A stretch of DNA of 64,000 nucleotides from Holophagales bacterium (GTDB lineage: Bacteria > Acidobacteriota > Thermoanaerobaculia > UBA5066), in NCBI GenBank assembly GCA_016716705.1, contig JADJVF010000005.1:62001-126000 (forward strand), in the 5' to 3' direction. Shown in pieces: positions 8,426-16,637 of the stretch. Below the pieces are notes generated by a model, which had not been told where the DNA came from, searched no databases, and worked only from the letters and a program-made list of their open reading frames with translations. A program made the position numbers and the translations under genes. How positions within the stretch are numbered: position 1 is the stretch's first letter; every line of letters begins with the position of its first letter.

Positions 8426-9079
8426 GTGACCGCCGTGCGAATGCTCTCCCTGACGCTTCCCGGGCCTGTCGGCTCCCTCGAGGCGCTCCTCCGCCTCCCG
8501 CCGAATCCGGCTGGGGCCGCCGTCGTCGCCCACCCTCATTCCCTCTTCGGCGGAACGATGCACACGAAGGTCGTCCACCGGACCGCGAAGTTCCTGGCCG
8601 AACGGTTTCACCTCGCATCTCTCCGCTTCAACTTCCGGGGAGTGGGAGCGTCCGAGGGGATCTACGACGAGGGTCGCGGCGAGACGGACGACCTCGTATC
8701 CGCGGTCCGATTCGTCCGCGAGCGATATCCGGCCGGCCCGCTGGCCCTCGCGGGCTTCTCCTTCGGGTCGCTCTGCGCGGCGCGGGCCGCGCTCGTCGTC
8801 GAGCCCACCGTCCTTCTCCTCATCGGCGTCCCTTCGGACCGCTGGGCCGAGGAGGAGGCGAAGGCCCTCGAAGGCCGCAACGTCGTCTGGGTCCAGGGCG
8901 GCGCGGATCAGTTCGGGCCCGGACAGATCGCACTCGACACCGCCGCCCGCCACGGCTTCAGGGCGGCCGTCGTCCCGGGCGCGGACCACTTCTTCACCGG
9001 GCGGCTCGATGCGTTCGAGAAGACCGCCGTGGGCCTCCTCGTCGAGGCCGGGCTCGCGAGGCCCCGGATTCACGCCTGA
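8426..9079 (+). CDS. alpha/beta hydrolase (COG2945-like)
   Basis: A 217-residue serine hydrolase. The family motifs are HPHSLFGGTMHTKVV near residue 36, LRFNFRGVGASEG, the nucleophile elbow GFSFGS, and the catalytic histidine in PGADHFF. The acid residue is probably in the QGGADQFG strand. Members of this group act on unidentified esters or are annotated as predicted dienelactone-hydrolase-like proteins. The start is GTG 8426, or ATG 8441 five codons later. It begins 26 nt from the divergent glycosyltransferase start and is followed 17 nt later by the AMMECR1 gene, probably in one transcript. Confidence 0.86.
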   Translation: MTAVRMLSLTLPGPVGSLEALLRLPPNPAGAAVVAHPHSLFGGTMHTKVVHRTAKFLAERFHLASLRFNFRGVGASEGIYDEGRGETDDLVSAVRFVRERYPAGPLALAGFSFGSLCAARAALVVEPTVLLLIGVPSDRWAEEEAKALEGRNVVWVQGGADQFGPGQIALDTAARHGFRAAVVPGADHFFTGRLDAFEKTAVGLLVEAGLARPRIHA

Positions 9080-9096
9080 CGGCAGGGAGGACGAGG

Positions 9097-9654
9097 ATGC
9101 TCTCCGACTCCGAGAAGGCCGACCTCCTGAAGCGGGCGCGTCACGCGGCCGCCCGGGCTCTCGGCCTCCCCGAGGGCAGGCGCGACCTCGCGCCTCCCGA
9201 AGGGCGCCTCGTCGAGCCCGGTGCCGCGTTCGTCACCTGGAAGAGGGACGGCCGGCTGCGTGGCTGCATCGGGAGCCTCGAACCCTGGCGTCCGCTGGTC
9301 GAGGACGTCGAGAAGAACGCCGTGGCGGCGCTGCTGCACGATCCGCGCTTCGCGCCGGCCCAGCCCCGCGATCTGCCGAAGCTCTCCCTCGACATCTCGG
9401 TCATGACCCCGCTCGAGGCGGTGACCGATCCCCTCTCGCAGATCGAAATCGGCGTCCACGGTGTCGTGGCGCAGAAGGGCCAGCGCTCCGGCCTCCTCCT
9501 CCCGCAGGTCGCGCCGGAATGGGGCTGGGACGTCCCGACCCTCCTCGCTCAGGTCTGCCTGAAGGCGGGCCTCCCGGACGACGCCTGGAGATCGGGCAGT
9601 CCGCCCGCGGCGATCTACCGCTTTTCGGCCGAGGTCTTCGGAGAGAGCTCGTAG
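9097..9654 (+). CDS. AMMECR1-domain protein
   Basis: A 185-residue single-domain AMMECR1 protein starting at ATG 9097 with GGGAGG upstream. The defining LRGCIGSLEP motif is present, along with HDPRFAPAQP and the C-terminal LLPQVAPEWGWD. The molecular function of bacterial AMMECR1 proteins is unsettled, and they are often found near MEMO-like and radical-SAM genes, none of which is here. Its 3' end overlaps the convergent SpoU methyltransferase gene by 40 nt. Identity is firm and function is unknown. Confidence 0.9.
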   Translation: MLSDSEKADLLKRARHAAARALGLPEGRRDLAPPEGRLVEPGAAFVTWKRDGRLRGCIGSLEPWRPLVEDVEKNAVAALLHDPRFAPAQPRDLPKLSLDISVMTPLEAVTDPLSQIEIGVHGVVAQKGQRSGLLLPQVAPEWGWDVPTLLAQVCLKAGLPDDAWRSGSPPAAIYRFSAEVFGESS

Positions 9655-10400
9655 AGGAGGATCCCGGTCGCCACCGCGGCATTGAGCGACTCGACGCGCG
9701 GAGAGACCGGAATCCGCACACGCAGGTCGAGCGCGTCGAAAAGCGGCGCCGAGAGACCGTGGCCTTCCGAGCCGATGGCGAGGACGAGGGGCGAGAGGGC
9801 TCGGAGGGCCCCCGGTTCGCGTCCGTCGTGGGCATCGGCTCCGGCCAGGGTCGCGCCGGTCGCGCGGACCCACTTCACGGCGTCCGTCGAGAGGACGCTC
9901 TTCACCACGGGAACCCTCAGGGCGCTCCCGGCCGAGGCGCGGAACGCCTTCGAGGCGAACGGGGACGCGGTGCCCGGCGTCAGGACGACTCCTCCCGCGC
10001 CAAAGGCCTCGGCCGTCCGGAGTATGGCGCCGACGTTGGCGGGGTCCTGAAGACCGTCGAGTAGGAGGACGAGCCGCGAGCCGGCGAGGGCTTCCAGAGT
10101 CGAGGACGGCACCGGCGCGAGCGCGAGGAGCGCCCTCGTCGACCCGAGGTCGGAGAGGCGTGCGAGGACGCGGTGAGAGACCTCGACGATCTCGATGCCG
10201 GCCCGCCCCGCACGGTCGAGGGCCGCGGCATCGACGGGCGCGAGATCGGGCGAAGCGAAGACGACGTCGGGGACGATGCCCGCCTCGAGGGCGTCGACGA
10301 GCATCCTGGCCCCCTCGAGGACGAGCGCTTCGCCCTCCCTCGCGGCGCGGGCGGCGGCGCCGATGCGAGGGTTCGTCGGGGAGTCGATCCGGACGGTCAA
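9615..10400 (-). CDS. SpoU/TrmH-family RNA 2'-O-methyltransferase
   Basis: A 261-residue SPOUT methyltransferase. An N-terminal substrate-binding domain (about 1-100) precedes the knotted catalytic domain with LQDPANVGAILRTAEAFGA, IGSEGHGL and the SAM-binding knot IPVSPRVESLNAAVA. Members methylate ribose in rRNA or tRNA, and the target cannot be assigned from sequence. The start is TTG at 10400, overlapping the TGA of the phosphatase gene (TTGA), which implies translational coupling. The end overlaps the convergent AMMECR1 gene by 40 nt. Confidence 0.9.
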   Translation of the reverse strand: MTVRIDSPTNPRIGAAARAAREGEALVLEGARMLVDALEAGIVPDVVFASPDLAPVDAAALDRAGRAGIEIVEVSHRVLARLSDLGSTRALLALAPVPSSTLEALAGSRLVLLLDGLQDPANVGAILRTAEAFGAGGVVLTPGTASPFASKAFRASAGSALRVPVVKSVLSTDAVKWVRATGATLAGADAHDGREPGALRALSPLVLAIGSEGHGLSAPLFDALDLRVRIPVSPRVESLNAAVATGILLYELSPKTSAEKR

Positions 10401-10957
10401 CGGGGCCTACCCCCGTTTCCGGCGAAGCGGCGAACGGCCCGACGCTGCTCCTCCGTCTGGGGCGACTCGGGGAAGATGGCGCTCTTCGGCACGTCCTGCC
10501 AGAGGACGTCGAGGAGGGCCAGCGCCTCGTCGCCCGTCACACCGTGGTGGCGGGCGAGGAACGAGGCCACGGCGGTACCGGTCCTCCCGATACCTCCCCA
10601 GCAGTGGACGTAGGCGGGTTCGGCGCGCTCCACGGCCCCCTCCAGCTCCGCGACGATCCGCTCGAGGCCGTCCCCGGCCGGAACACTCATGTCGCGCACG
10701 GGGTAGCGAACGGTTCGAACGGAGAGCCCCCGGGCGGTGGCCTCTTCGAGGAGCGCCTCCGCATATGGGTCGAGCGGGCCAGTCCGTCCGCTCTCCCTGG
10801 CCTCCGTCAGGTCGATGAAAAGGCGGATTCCGGCGTCGAGAAAGGCGCGGAGCCGCCCGCGCCCCTCTTCCTCGACGAAGGAGAAGGGGTACTCGCCGGC
10901 GAGGAGGAGGCCCGGCACGACCCAGTAGCTCTCGGGAATCGGGAGGGGTGGGGCCAT
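10397..10957 (-). CDS. tyrosine/dual-specificity phosphatase-like protein
   Basis: A protein of about 186 residues with the cysteine-phosphatase signature HCWGGIGRTG (the CX5R loop) and upstream DLTEARE, which resembles the general-acid region. The length and fold fit bacterial dual-specificity or plant/fungi-like PTPs. ATG 10957 is chosen because the preceding codons of the longer open frame are low-complexity and a purine-rich stretch is nearby. The natural substrate is unknown. It is the first gene of a two-gene operon with the SpoU methyltransferase. Confidence 0.82.
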   Translation of the reverse strand: MAPPLPIPESYWVVPGLLLAGEYPFSFVEEEGRGRLRAFLDAGIRLFIDLTEARESGRTGPLDPYAEALLEEATARGLSVRTVRYPVRDMSVPAGDGLERIVAELEGAVERAEPAYVHCWGGIGRTGTAVASFLARHHGVTGDEALALLDVLWQDVPKSAIFPESPQTEEQRRAVRRFAGNGGRPR

Positions 10958-11101
10958 GAGCGGTCGAGTGTAGATCGCGACGCGCTCCTCCGGTTCGACC
11001 TTCGGGGCTGGAGGAGGGAGGGCGGCTCGACGAAACGGCGTTGCCTGTCCGGAGACCGGTCGGAAGCAAGCCCGCGTGCGACCGGTCGTTGGTACTTGCC
11101 C

Positions 11102-11130
11102 TTGCCGTTGTCGCTTGCGGCCCCTATTCT
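11102..11130 (+). promoter_or_regulatory. sigma-70-type promoter of the 11146 gene
   Basis: TTGCCG (11102-11107) and TATTCT (11125-11130) are separated by exactly 17 nt. They lie 15 nt before the AAGGGGGG ribosome binding site region and ATG 11146. This is one of the clearest -35/-10 pairs in the window. Confidence 0.5.
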
Positions 11131-11145
11131 CCCAAGGGGGGCTCG

Positions 11146-11853
11146 ATGGGATCCTCAGGTCTGGTCCGGGCGCCCATCCGTGCGGTCGGGACGTCCGCCG
11201 ACGGGAGGCGCGTACGCGGAAGCCAGCTCGCCTTCGCGGCGCTCCTCGTGTTCTCGTCTCTTGCGTCGTCGGCGCTTGCGGAACGCCCATCCCTCCGCTT
11301 CTGTGACGCCGGTCCGGCCTTGGTCGCCGGTCAGCGCGTCATCGTTGTCTGGGAAGGCGTCTCGGCGGACGTCGACGAGCTCGAGCTTCTCTTCTCCGTC
11401 GACGGCGGGAGACGCTACCCGATCCGGCTCACCCGTTCCCTCGACCCGGCGTCAGGCTCGGTCGCGTGGACCGTCCCGTCGTTCGCCACGAGCGAGGCAC
11501 GCCTCCGTCTCCGCTTCAACAGAGGGGGGCGAGAGGAAGAGGGCGAGCCTTCTGCACCGTTCCGCATCTTCGTCCCGCCGGCCTTTCCGTCCTCGAGGCT
11601 CGAGCTGAGAGAGTCCGAGTGGTGGGTTGCCGCAGAAGGCGTACCTGTGCCTTCCGGTATTCGCCCCGTCGAAGAAGCGCGTTTCGCGAACGAAGTCGAG
11701 TCCGTCGCGGCGGACGCTCCCGAGAACGACACGCCGGACCTTGCGGCCTGCTCGCTGGTGGCGGCAGATCCTGCGCTCGGCGCTCCGGCGATCCTGTCCC
11801 CAGAGTCGCGAAAGGCCTTCGCGCCCGAACCCGCCGTTCCAAAGAGGGAATGA
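11146..11853 (+). CDS. secreted protein of unknown function
   Basis: A 235-residue protein not recognised as any family. ATG 11146 follows a strong AAGGGGGG site. Residues 1-45 form a long signal peptide ending LASSALA. The mature part has one beta-rich, Ig- or fibronectin-like module (GQRVIVVWEGVS, LELLFSVDGGRRYPIRL, VAWTVPSFATSEARLRL) followed by an acidic, Ala/Pro-rich tail with no clear fold. It resembles the surface-accessory modules found beside TonB receptors. A 13-bp hairpin directly follows its stop codon, and the TonB receptor gene starts 171 nt downstream. Confidence 0.6.
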   Translation: MGSSGLVRAPIRAVGTSADGRRVRGSQLAFAALLVFSSLASSALAERPSLRFCDAGPALVAGQRVIVVWEGVSADVDELELLFSVDGGRRYPIRLTRSLDPASGSVAWTVPSFATSEARLRLRFNRGGREEEGEPSAPFRIFVPPAFPSSRLELRESEWWVAAEGVPVPSGIRPVEEARFANEVESVAADAPENDTPDLAACSLVAADPALGAPAILSPESRKAFAPEPAVPKRE

Positions 11854-11859
11854 TATGGG

Positions 11860-11891
11860 GCGTCGTCCCGGGGGAAGGCCCGGGTCGACGC
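11860..11891 (+). terminator. hairpin after the secreted-protein gene
   Basis: The arms 11860-11872 and 11879-11891 pair in 12 of 13 positions around a GGAAGG loop, starting 7 nt after the stop codon at 11853. There is no T-tract, so it is either a terminator of the high-GC type or the first stem of a leader RNA for the TonB receptor. Confidence 0.45.
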
Positions 11892-11918
11892 GCCCCCGAC
11901 TCCCCGCACGATCCGCCC

Positions 11919-11951
11919 CGGTCCTTGCGGGTGGATTCCCGTCCGGGACCG
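11919..11951 (+). other. second stem-loop in the TonB receptor leader
   Basis: CGGTCC (11919-11924) pairs with GGACCG (11946-11951), enclosing a further GCGGG/CCCGT stem. With the preceding hairpin this gives the 171-nt untranslated leader a strongly structured character. No complete riboswitch consensus could be matched: the B12-box and GCCACTG elements of cobalamin riboswitches are not seen. Confidence 0.3.
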
Positions 11952-12024
11952 CGACGGCCAAATACCGAGCCCACGGCCGTGAAGTGGCTGTCGGCTCGGC
12001 TGCCGCCTCCCAAGGAGTCCAAAA

Positions 12025-14126
12025 GTGAGATCACATCAATCTGCCCCCGGCTTCCTCCGGTGGGTTATCGTCCTGCCCGCGCTCCTCCTTGCCGTCTCGT
12101 CCGCTCCAATCGGCGCACAGGCGCCTGAAGCCGCGGCCCCGGCGAGCGTTGCCGCGTCGAGTACCGAGGTCGTCGTCACGGCGCCCCGCATGGAGATTCC
12201 CCTCGCCGAGAACCCGGCGGCAACGACCGTCGTCGGCGAGGAGACGATCGCGAAGACCTCTACCAAGACCATCGGCGCGGAAGAGGCGCTCAAGCTCGTC
12301 CCCGGCGTGAAGGTCGACAACCAGGCCGACGGCGAGCGTGTTCACGTCTCCATCCGCGGACAGGGGCTGCTCACCGAGCGAGGCGTCCGCGGTATCAAGG
12401 TTCTTCTCGATGGCCTCCCGCTCAACGACCCGACCGGCTTCGCACCCGACCTCTTCGACGTCGATTGGGCCTCCGTCCGGCGAGTCGAGGTCTTCCGCGG
12501 ACCCGCGTCCGCCCTGTGGGGCGGCGGCGGCTCCGGCGGAGCGATCAGCATCACCACGCGCGACGGGGTGAAGGACCAGGACAGCTTCGACGGCTCCGCG
12601 GCCGCAGGCTCGAACGGCTTCTGGAAACTGTTCGGTGAGACGGCGGGCGGCGGCGAGTCGACGTCGTATCGCTTCTCGGCCTCGCGAATGATGGACGAGG
12701 GCTACCGCGAGCACACGGCGTCGTTCGCGACGAACCTCTACGGGAAGGTCCACTTCCAGCCGAACGCCTCGACGCGCCTGACCGCGATCGTGGCCGGCAC
12801 GAGCTATTTCAACGAGAACGCCGAGGGGCTGAACGCCGCGCAGGTCGCCGAGGACCCGCGCCAGCCGAACCCGGACGCGTTGACCTACAACGAGTACCAG
12901 AAGACACGCCGGGCCACGTGGGGCCTGACGGGCCAGACATCCCTCGGCGCCAGCCAGGAGCTCTCGTACGCGCTCTATTACCGTGCCACCGAGTGGGTGG
13001 AGTCGGTCCCCTCGACGGTGCAGCGGCGCGACTACGACAGCCCGGGCGCCTACCTCCAGTACGCGCTTCACACCGCGACGGGCTCCGTCGGCCATCACCT
13101 CACGGCCGGTGTCGATCTCGACCACCAGTCGTTCGACGAAGCGCGTCGACCCAACCTGGGAAACGCGGTCGAGGGGCCGACGGTCGTCGTGGACCAGGCG
13201 ATCCGGCAGTCGGGCCTGGGCCTCTTCGTTCTCGACCGGCTCGACCTCGGGGGCGACTGGGGGGCGATGGCGGGCCTTCGGTGGGACCGGACGACGAACG
13301 CTCTCGACGACAACCTGAAGGCCGGCGGAGTGGACCGCTCGGGCGACGCGAACTACGAGAAGGCGACGGCCCGCGTCGGCCTCACCTGGAACCCGAGGAA
13401 GGACCTCGGACTCTACGCCTCGTGGGGACAGGGCTTCCTCCCTCCGGCGACGGAGGAGCTCGCCAACAACCCGGAAGCCTTCGGCGGATTCAATGCGGCG
13501 CTCGTCCCGGCCACATCGAACGGCGTCGAGCTCGGCGCCCGCGGAGCGCTCGCTCACGGCCTCTCGTACGATCTCGCGCTTTTCCACCTGCGGACGGAGG
13601 ACGACTTCGGCCGCTACCGCATTCCGACGCGCCCGCTCGAGACCTTCTACGGCAACCTCGGCGCGACGCGCCGGTGGGGCGTCGAGGCGTACCTCGGCTG
13701 GCTTCCGACCCGGACCTCGACGTGCAACTCGCCTACACCTGGTCGCACTTCAAGTACACCGAGGTGAACAGCCTCTTCGGCAGCTATTCCGACACCTTCA
13801 TGCCGAATGCCCCCGAGCACCAGCTCTTCCTCGACGTCGCGTATACGCTCCTCCCGTCGCTCGTCCTCGGCGCAAGCCTGGACGTCGTCTCGCGCTGGGC
13901 CGTCGACCCGTCGAACCAGACGTGGGTGGACGGCTACGCCCTCGTCAATGCCAGGCTCGCGTACCGCTGGCGCGCGAAAAGCCTGCGGGGAGAGCTGACC
14001 CTCTCGGGCAAGAACCTCGCCGGAAAGGACTACATCGCCTTCAGCGAGCCCGATCCGGACGGCAACTCGTACCAGCCCGGGCCGCGGCAGCAGGTCTTCG
14101 CCGGCGTCAGGATCTTCCTCGACTGA
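12025..14126 (+). CDS. TonB-dependent outer-membrane receptor, frameshifted
   Basis: A receptor of about 700 residues once one missing base near 13704-13712 is restored (GGCTGGCTTCCGACCCGGAC). The first frame runs 12025-13767 and the rest lies in the frame ending at 14126. GTG 12025 follows AAGGAG. A signal peptide (to about residue 32) precedes the TonB box EVVVTAPR, a plug domain with VHVSIRGQGLLTERGV and VEVFRGPASALWGGG, and a beta-barrel ending in an aromatic-rich strand (RQQVFAGVRIFLD). It imports a ligand bound at the cell surface using proton-motive force via TonB. Size is near that of BtuB or siderophore receptors and the ligand is unknown. A structured leader precedes it and a DUF2231-like gene follows. 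Confidence 0.85.
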
Positions 14127-14193
14127 CGCGCCCGTCGCCGCCTTCTCCCCGACGCCCCACCTGACTGCGACCGATCGAAAGGACTTCTTCAGA

Positions 14194-14681
14194 TGTTCGC
14201 TCTTCCCTCGATCCCGGGCTGGGACGCCTCTCACCCGGCCGTGTCCCATTTCCCGATCGCCCTTCTCGTCATCGCTCCCGTGCTTCTGCTGGCCGGCCTC
14301 CTGTCACCCGGGCGTCGGCAAGGCCTCCTCGCGTTCGCCTTTGCCTTAACCGTCGCCGGCACACTGGGCGTCTACGTCTCGGCGGCGACGGGCGATGCCG
14401 CTCGAGACGTGGCTTCCAAGGCGCCGCCGATTGCCTCCGCCATCGCCGAGCACGAGGACCTGGGCTCGCTCGTTCGCGCCGTCTTCTCCGTGCTCGCGGT
14501 CCTTCTCGCCGCCCTCCTCCACGGCCCTCGTCTGCTCAGGAGGCCTCTCGCGCCCGCGACCTCGACCGCCCTCGCGTGGGTCCTCTTCGTCGTCTTCGTC
14601 TGCGCCCTTCTCCCGCTCTACAACGCTGCGCACTCGGGCGCCATCCTGGTCCACAGGCTCGGCGTTCACGCGAAGCTCTAG
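14194..14681 (+). CDS. DUF2231-like membrane protein
   Basis: A 162-residue inner-membrane protein with four hydrophobic helices. The DUF2231-type hallmarks are the N-terminal HPAVSHFPIALLV, the central IAEHEDLGSL and the C-terminal AHSGAILVHRLGV. These conserved histidines suggest heme or metal binding, which is an inference. ATG 14194 has GAAAGGA about 10 nt upstream. It lies 67 nt after the TonB receptor and is probably co-transcribed, so a shared role in metal or heme handling is possible. A strong hairpin follows. Confidence 0.7.
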
Positions 14682-14756
14682 ATGCGACGGCGGCCGGCGA
14701 GCTCCTCCCAGCAGGCGCTCTCCCGGCTCGCTGGAGCGCGAACGGCACATGTACCG

Positions 14757-14788
14757 AGAGGGGAGCCCGCTCGCGCGGGCTCCCCTCT
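14757..14788. terminator. bidirectional terminator hairpin
   Basis: A perfect 14-bp stem, AGAGGGGAGCCCGC (14757-14770) with GCGGGCTCCCCTCT (14775-14788), closes on a TCGC loop. It lies between the convergent DUF2231-like gene and the amidohydrolase gene and can serve both. No T-tract is present. The GGGGAGCCC/GGGCTCCCC core recurs in the terminators near 22250 and 51990. Confidence 0.75.
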
Positions 14789-14827
14789 GGTCGGAGTCGT
14801 GTCCCGGGCGTCAGGCCTCCGGGCCCG

Positions 14828-16531
14828 TCAGTCGAACGACGGGTCGCGCCAGACGGCCTTGCCATCGAACAGGGTCAGCAGCACCCGCGTCTGCAGGATC
14901 TCCTCTGGCGGCGCGGCGAGGATGTCGCGTGAGAGGACGACCAGGTCCGCGCGCTTGCCGACGCTGATCGAACCGCGCTCCTTCTCCCCGAACCCCGCCC
15001 AGGCCGCGTCGATCGTGTAGTGGCGCAGCGCGCTGTCGACGGGCACCGCGAGCTGCGGCTGCCAGCCTCCCGCCGGCTTTCCCTCGCGGGTCTTCCGCGC
15101 CACCGCGCAGTAGAGCCCTCGGAACACGTCGGGTGTCACGACCGGCCAGTCGCTGCCGAAGGCCAGCCGGCCCCCGCTCTTCTCGATGAGCCGCCAGGCG
15201 AAGCCGCGGCCGGCGCGCTCCGGCCCGATGTTGCGCGACCAGACCTCCTCGTTGTTCTGGTCGGGGTTGGCGTGCAGCGGCTGCATGGAGGCCACCGCAC
15301 CGAGAGTGGCGAAGCGCGGGGCGTCTGCAGCGTCGATGGCCTCCACGTGCTCCACCCGGTCCCGGCGGTCGCGCGGCCCGTTCTGTTTCGCTGCTGCCTC
15401 GTAGGCGTCGAGAGCCATGCGGATCCCGCGGTCCCCGATCGCGTGCAGCCAGACCTGGAGGCCGGCCTTGTCGGCGGCCGCTACGGCGCCGTCCAGGGCG
15501 GCCTTCTCCCAGCGGGGTGTCCCCTGACCGAGGGCGGGGTCGTCCGAGTAAGGCGCCAGCATCGCCGCGGTGTGCGCCTCGATCACTCCGTCCACGTAGC
15601 CCTTCACTCCCCCGAAGACGATCGCGCCGTCGCGATAGCGGTCCCTCAGGCGAACGGCTTCCGCGATTCCCGGGGCCGGGCCGTCTGGCGAGATGTCCAC
15701 GGTGAGCCGGGTCCGCACGGTCAGCCTGCCCTCCGCGCGCGCCCGCTCGAGCAGCGGGAGGAACCGGGCCACCTCTTCGGGAGTCCAGCCCGCGTCCTGC
15801 ACCGCGGTGATTCCCGTCCGGTTGAGCACTGCGAGGGCCTGGAGCAGGAGGGCGTAGTGCCTCTCCGCGGAGGGTTCGGGGATCAGCTCCTCGACGAGGC
15901 TGCCCGCGGCCTCCTTCAGCGCCCCCGTCGGTTCGCCCGTCTTCGGGTCGCGCACGATGGTGCCGTTCACCGGGTCCTTCGTCTCCTTCGTGATGCCGGC
16001 GAGGGCGAGCGCCTTGCTGTTGGCCCAGCCGGTGTGGCCGTCGTAGCAGTCCATGTAGGCCGGCCGGTCGGGGACGATCGCGTCGAGCTGCTCGCGGGTG
16101 GGGAGGCCGCCGGGGAACGACCCGTAGACCCAGCCCCGTCCCACGACCCAGGGGTTCTTCGGGTTGGCCTCGGCGAAGCTCCGGATCTTCTCCTGCAGCC
16201 CGGCCAGGGTCGTCTCCTCCGCGAGGTCTACGCGCTCGAGGTTGCGTGCTCCGCTCATGAGATGCAGGTGCGCGTCCTCGAAGCCGGGGGTGACGAGGCG
16301 GCCTCGGAGCGCGACGACCTTCGTCTTCGGCCCCTTCAGCCGGGCCGCTTCCGCGTCGCTTCCAACGAAGACCACACGCCCGGCGCGCACCCCCACCGCT
16401 TCCGCCAAGGGCCGGGAAGGATCGGCGGTCCACACCCGTCCGCCCGTCAGGAGCAGGTCTGCGGCGGTTTTGGGGGCGGGGCCGGCAACGAGGGGGGAGA
16501 GCAGAAGGATCGCGAGCAGGGCAGAGAACAT
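14828..16531 (-). CDS. YtcJ-like amidohydrolase (Amidohydro_3)
   Basis: A 567-residue exported amidohydrolase. Residues 1-17 form a signal peptide. The metal-dependent barrel motifs are DAHLHLMSG, LHAIGDRGIRMALDAYE, RVEHVEAID and FGSDWPVVTPDVF, and the C-terminal GKRADLVVLSRD closes the composite beta-sandwich. Members hydrolyse diverse amides or imides, and the substrate cannot be predicted. The start is ATG 16531, with the SulP gene diverging 107 nt away. Length and motifs are complete. Confidence 0.9.
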   Translation of the reverse strand: MFSALLAILLLSPLVAGPAPKTAADLLLTGGRVWTADPSRPLAEAVGVRAGRVVFVGSDAEAARLKGPKTKVVALRGRLVTPGFEDAHLHLMSGARNLERVDLAEETTLAGLQEKIRSFAEANPKNPWVVGRGWVYGSFPGGLPTREQLDAIVPDRPAYMDCYDGHTGWANSKALALAGITKETKDPVNGTIVRDPKTGEPTGALKEAAGSLVEELIPEPSAERHYALLLQALAVLNRTGITAVQDAGWTPEEVARFLPLLERARAEGRLTVRTRLTVDISPDGPAPGIAEAVRLRDRYRDGAIVFGGVKGYVDGVIEAHTAAMLAPYSDDPALGQGTPRWEKAALDGAVAAADKAGLQVWLHAIGDRGIRMALDAYEAAAKQNGPRDRRDRVEHVEAIDAADAPRFATLGAVASMQPLHANPDQNNEEVWSRNIGPERAGRGFAWRLIEKSGGRLAFGSDWPVVTPDVFRGLYCAVARKTREGKPAGGWQPQLAVPVDSALRHYTIDAAWAGFGEKERGSISVGKRADLVVLSRDILAAPPEEILQTRVLLTLFDGKAVWRDPSFD

Positions 16532-16637
16532 GGCGCCTCCACCCGGGATTCTCGGCGACGGGACAAGCGAGGGGAACCCGGCCGCCCGGTTCGCCTTTCT
16601 CGTCCGATCCGCCGCGACCTGCGGCAGACTTCCGAAC

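Noticed and set aside
11854..12024. Confident cobalamin riboswitch call
   Set aside because: Structured leader, but the conserved B12-box and GCCACTG elements were not found. Kept only as a candidate finding.
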